A model generated the notes under the pieces. The model was not told the DNA's origin. It worked only from the letters and a program-made list of their open reading frames with translations, and did not search any database. Shown in pieces: positions 5,009 through 5,025 of a stretch of DNA of 5,025 nt (position 1 is the stretch's first letter; the number at the start of each line of letters is the position of its first letter). The DNA comes from Methylovulum sp. (GTDB lineage: Bacteria; Pseudomonadota; Gammaproteobacteria; Methylococcales; Methylomonadaceae), in NCBI GenBank assembly GCA_028713595.1, contig JAQTNZ010000260.1, forward strand, positions 1 to 5,025. Reading direction: 5' to 3'. The translations under genes and the position numbers were made by a program.

Positions 5009-5025
5009 TGCCGACAATTTTTTAC
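5008..5025 (+). CDS. Possible start of a third rightward gene (partial)
   Basis: TAATG at 5006-5010 combines the stop of the HEAT-like gene with an ATG at 5008. Six codons (MPTIFY) are open to the window edge. There is only a distant AGGT upstream (4987-4990), so translation would rely on coupling. Six codons cannot identify the product, and the ATG may be a coincidence. Confidence 0.3.

Overview
The window reads like the chromosome of a gammaproteobacterium of moderate G+C content. The main evidence is a response regulator and histidine kinase pair closely resembling PhoP/PhoQ. The scattered palindromic intergenic repeats also resemble those of free-living sulfur-oxidising or methanotrophic gammaproteobacteria, but that part is an impression from memory and I do not assign a genus.

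Layout: positions 1-175 are a patchwork of small palindromic repeats. Two of them (88-121 and 142-175) are inverted copies of one 34-bp element. A minus-strand gene cluster follows and is transcribed leftwards in the order PhoP-like regulator (2562-1897), PhoQ-like kinase (1884-544), small ankyrin-repeat protein (529-155). Gaps are only 12 and 14 bp, and the ribosome binding site of the ankyrin gene overlaps the kinase stop codon, so the three are probably one operon. The ankyrin gene looks richer in A+T than its neighbours, and its last six codons and stop codon lie inside the repeat at 142-175.

The 356-bp divergent intergenic region (2563-2918) holds two notable items. One is a 121-bp element (2581-2701) with 32-bp imperfect terminal inverted repeats, ending 18 bp before the regulator start codon. 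The other is a minus-strand TATAAT (2818-2813) preceded by two hexamers with the spacing of a PhoP box (N5 between hexamers, 12 bp to the -10). Read on the plus strand, the same site is an 11-bp-period direct repeat lying upstream of a possible -10 for the rightward genes. The sequence therefore suggests an autoregulated two-component operon that may also control the divergent genes. The inverted-repeat element would lie in the operon leader.

The rightward genes encode an exported protein (2919-3845) with an N-terminal extracytoplasmic 'bacterial repeat' (InlB B-repeat-like) domain and an alpha/beta-hydrolase-like domain. Its nucleophile elbow reads GQARG instead of GxSxG, so it is probably a pseudo-enzyme. 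Next comes a membrane-anchored or exported HEAT-repeat-like protein (GTG start at 3842, ending 5008) that overlaps the first gene by a GTGA junction. A third gene may begin at 5008 in a TAATG junction, but only six codons are visible. A hydrolase-like exported protein coupled to a helical-repeat partner, next to a PhoPQ-type envelope-sensing system, is the most interesting candidate system here; its function is unknown.
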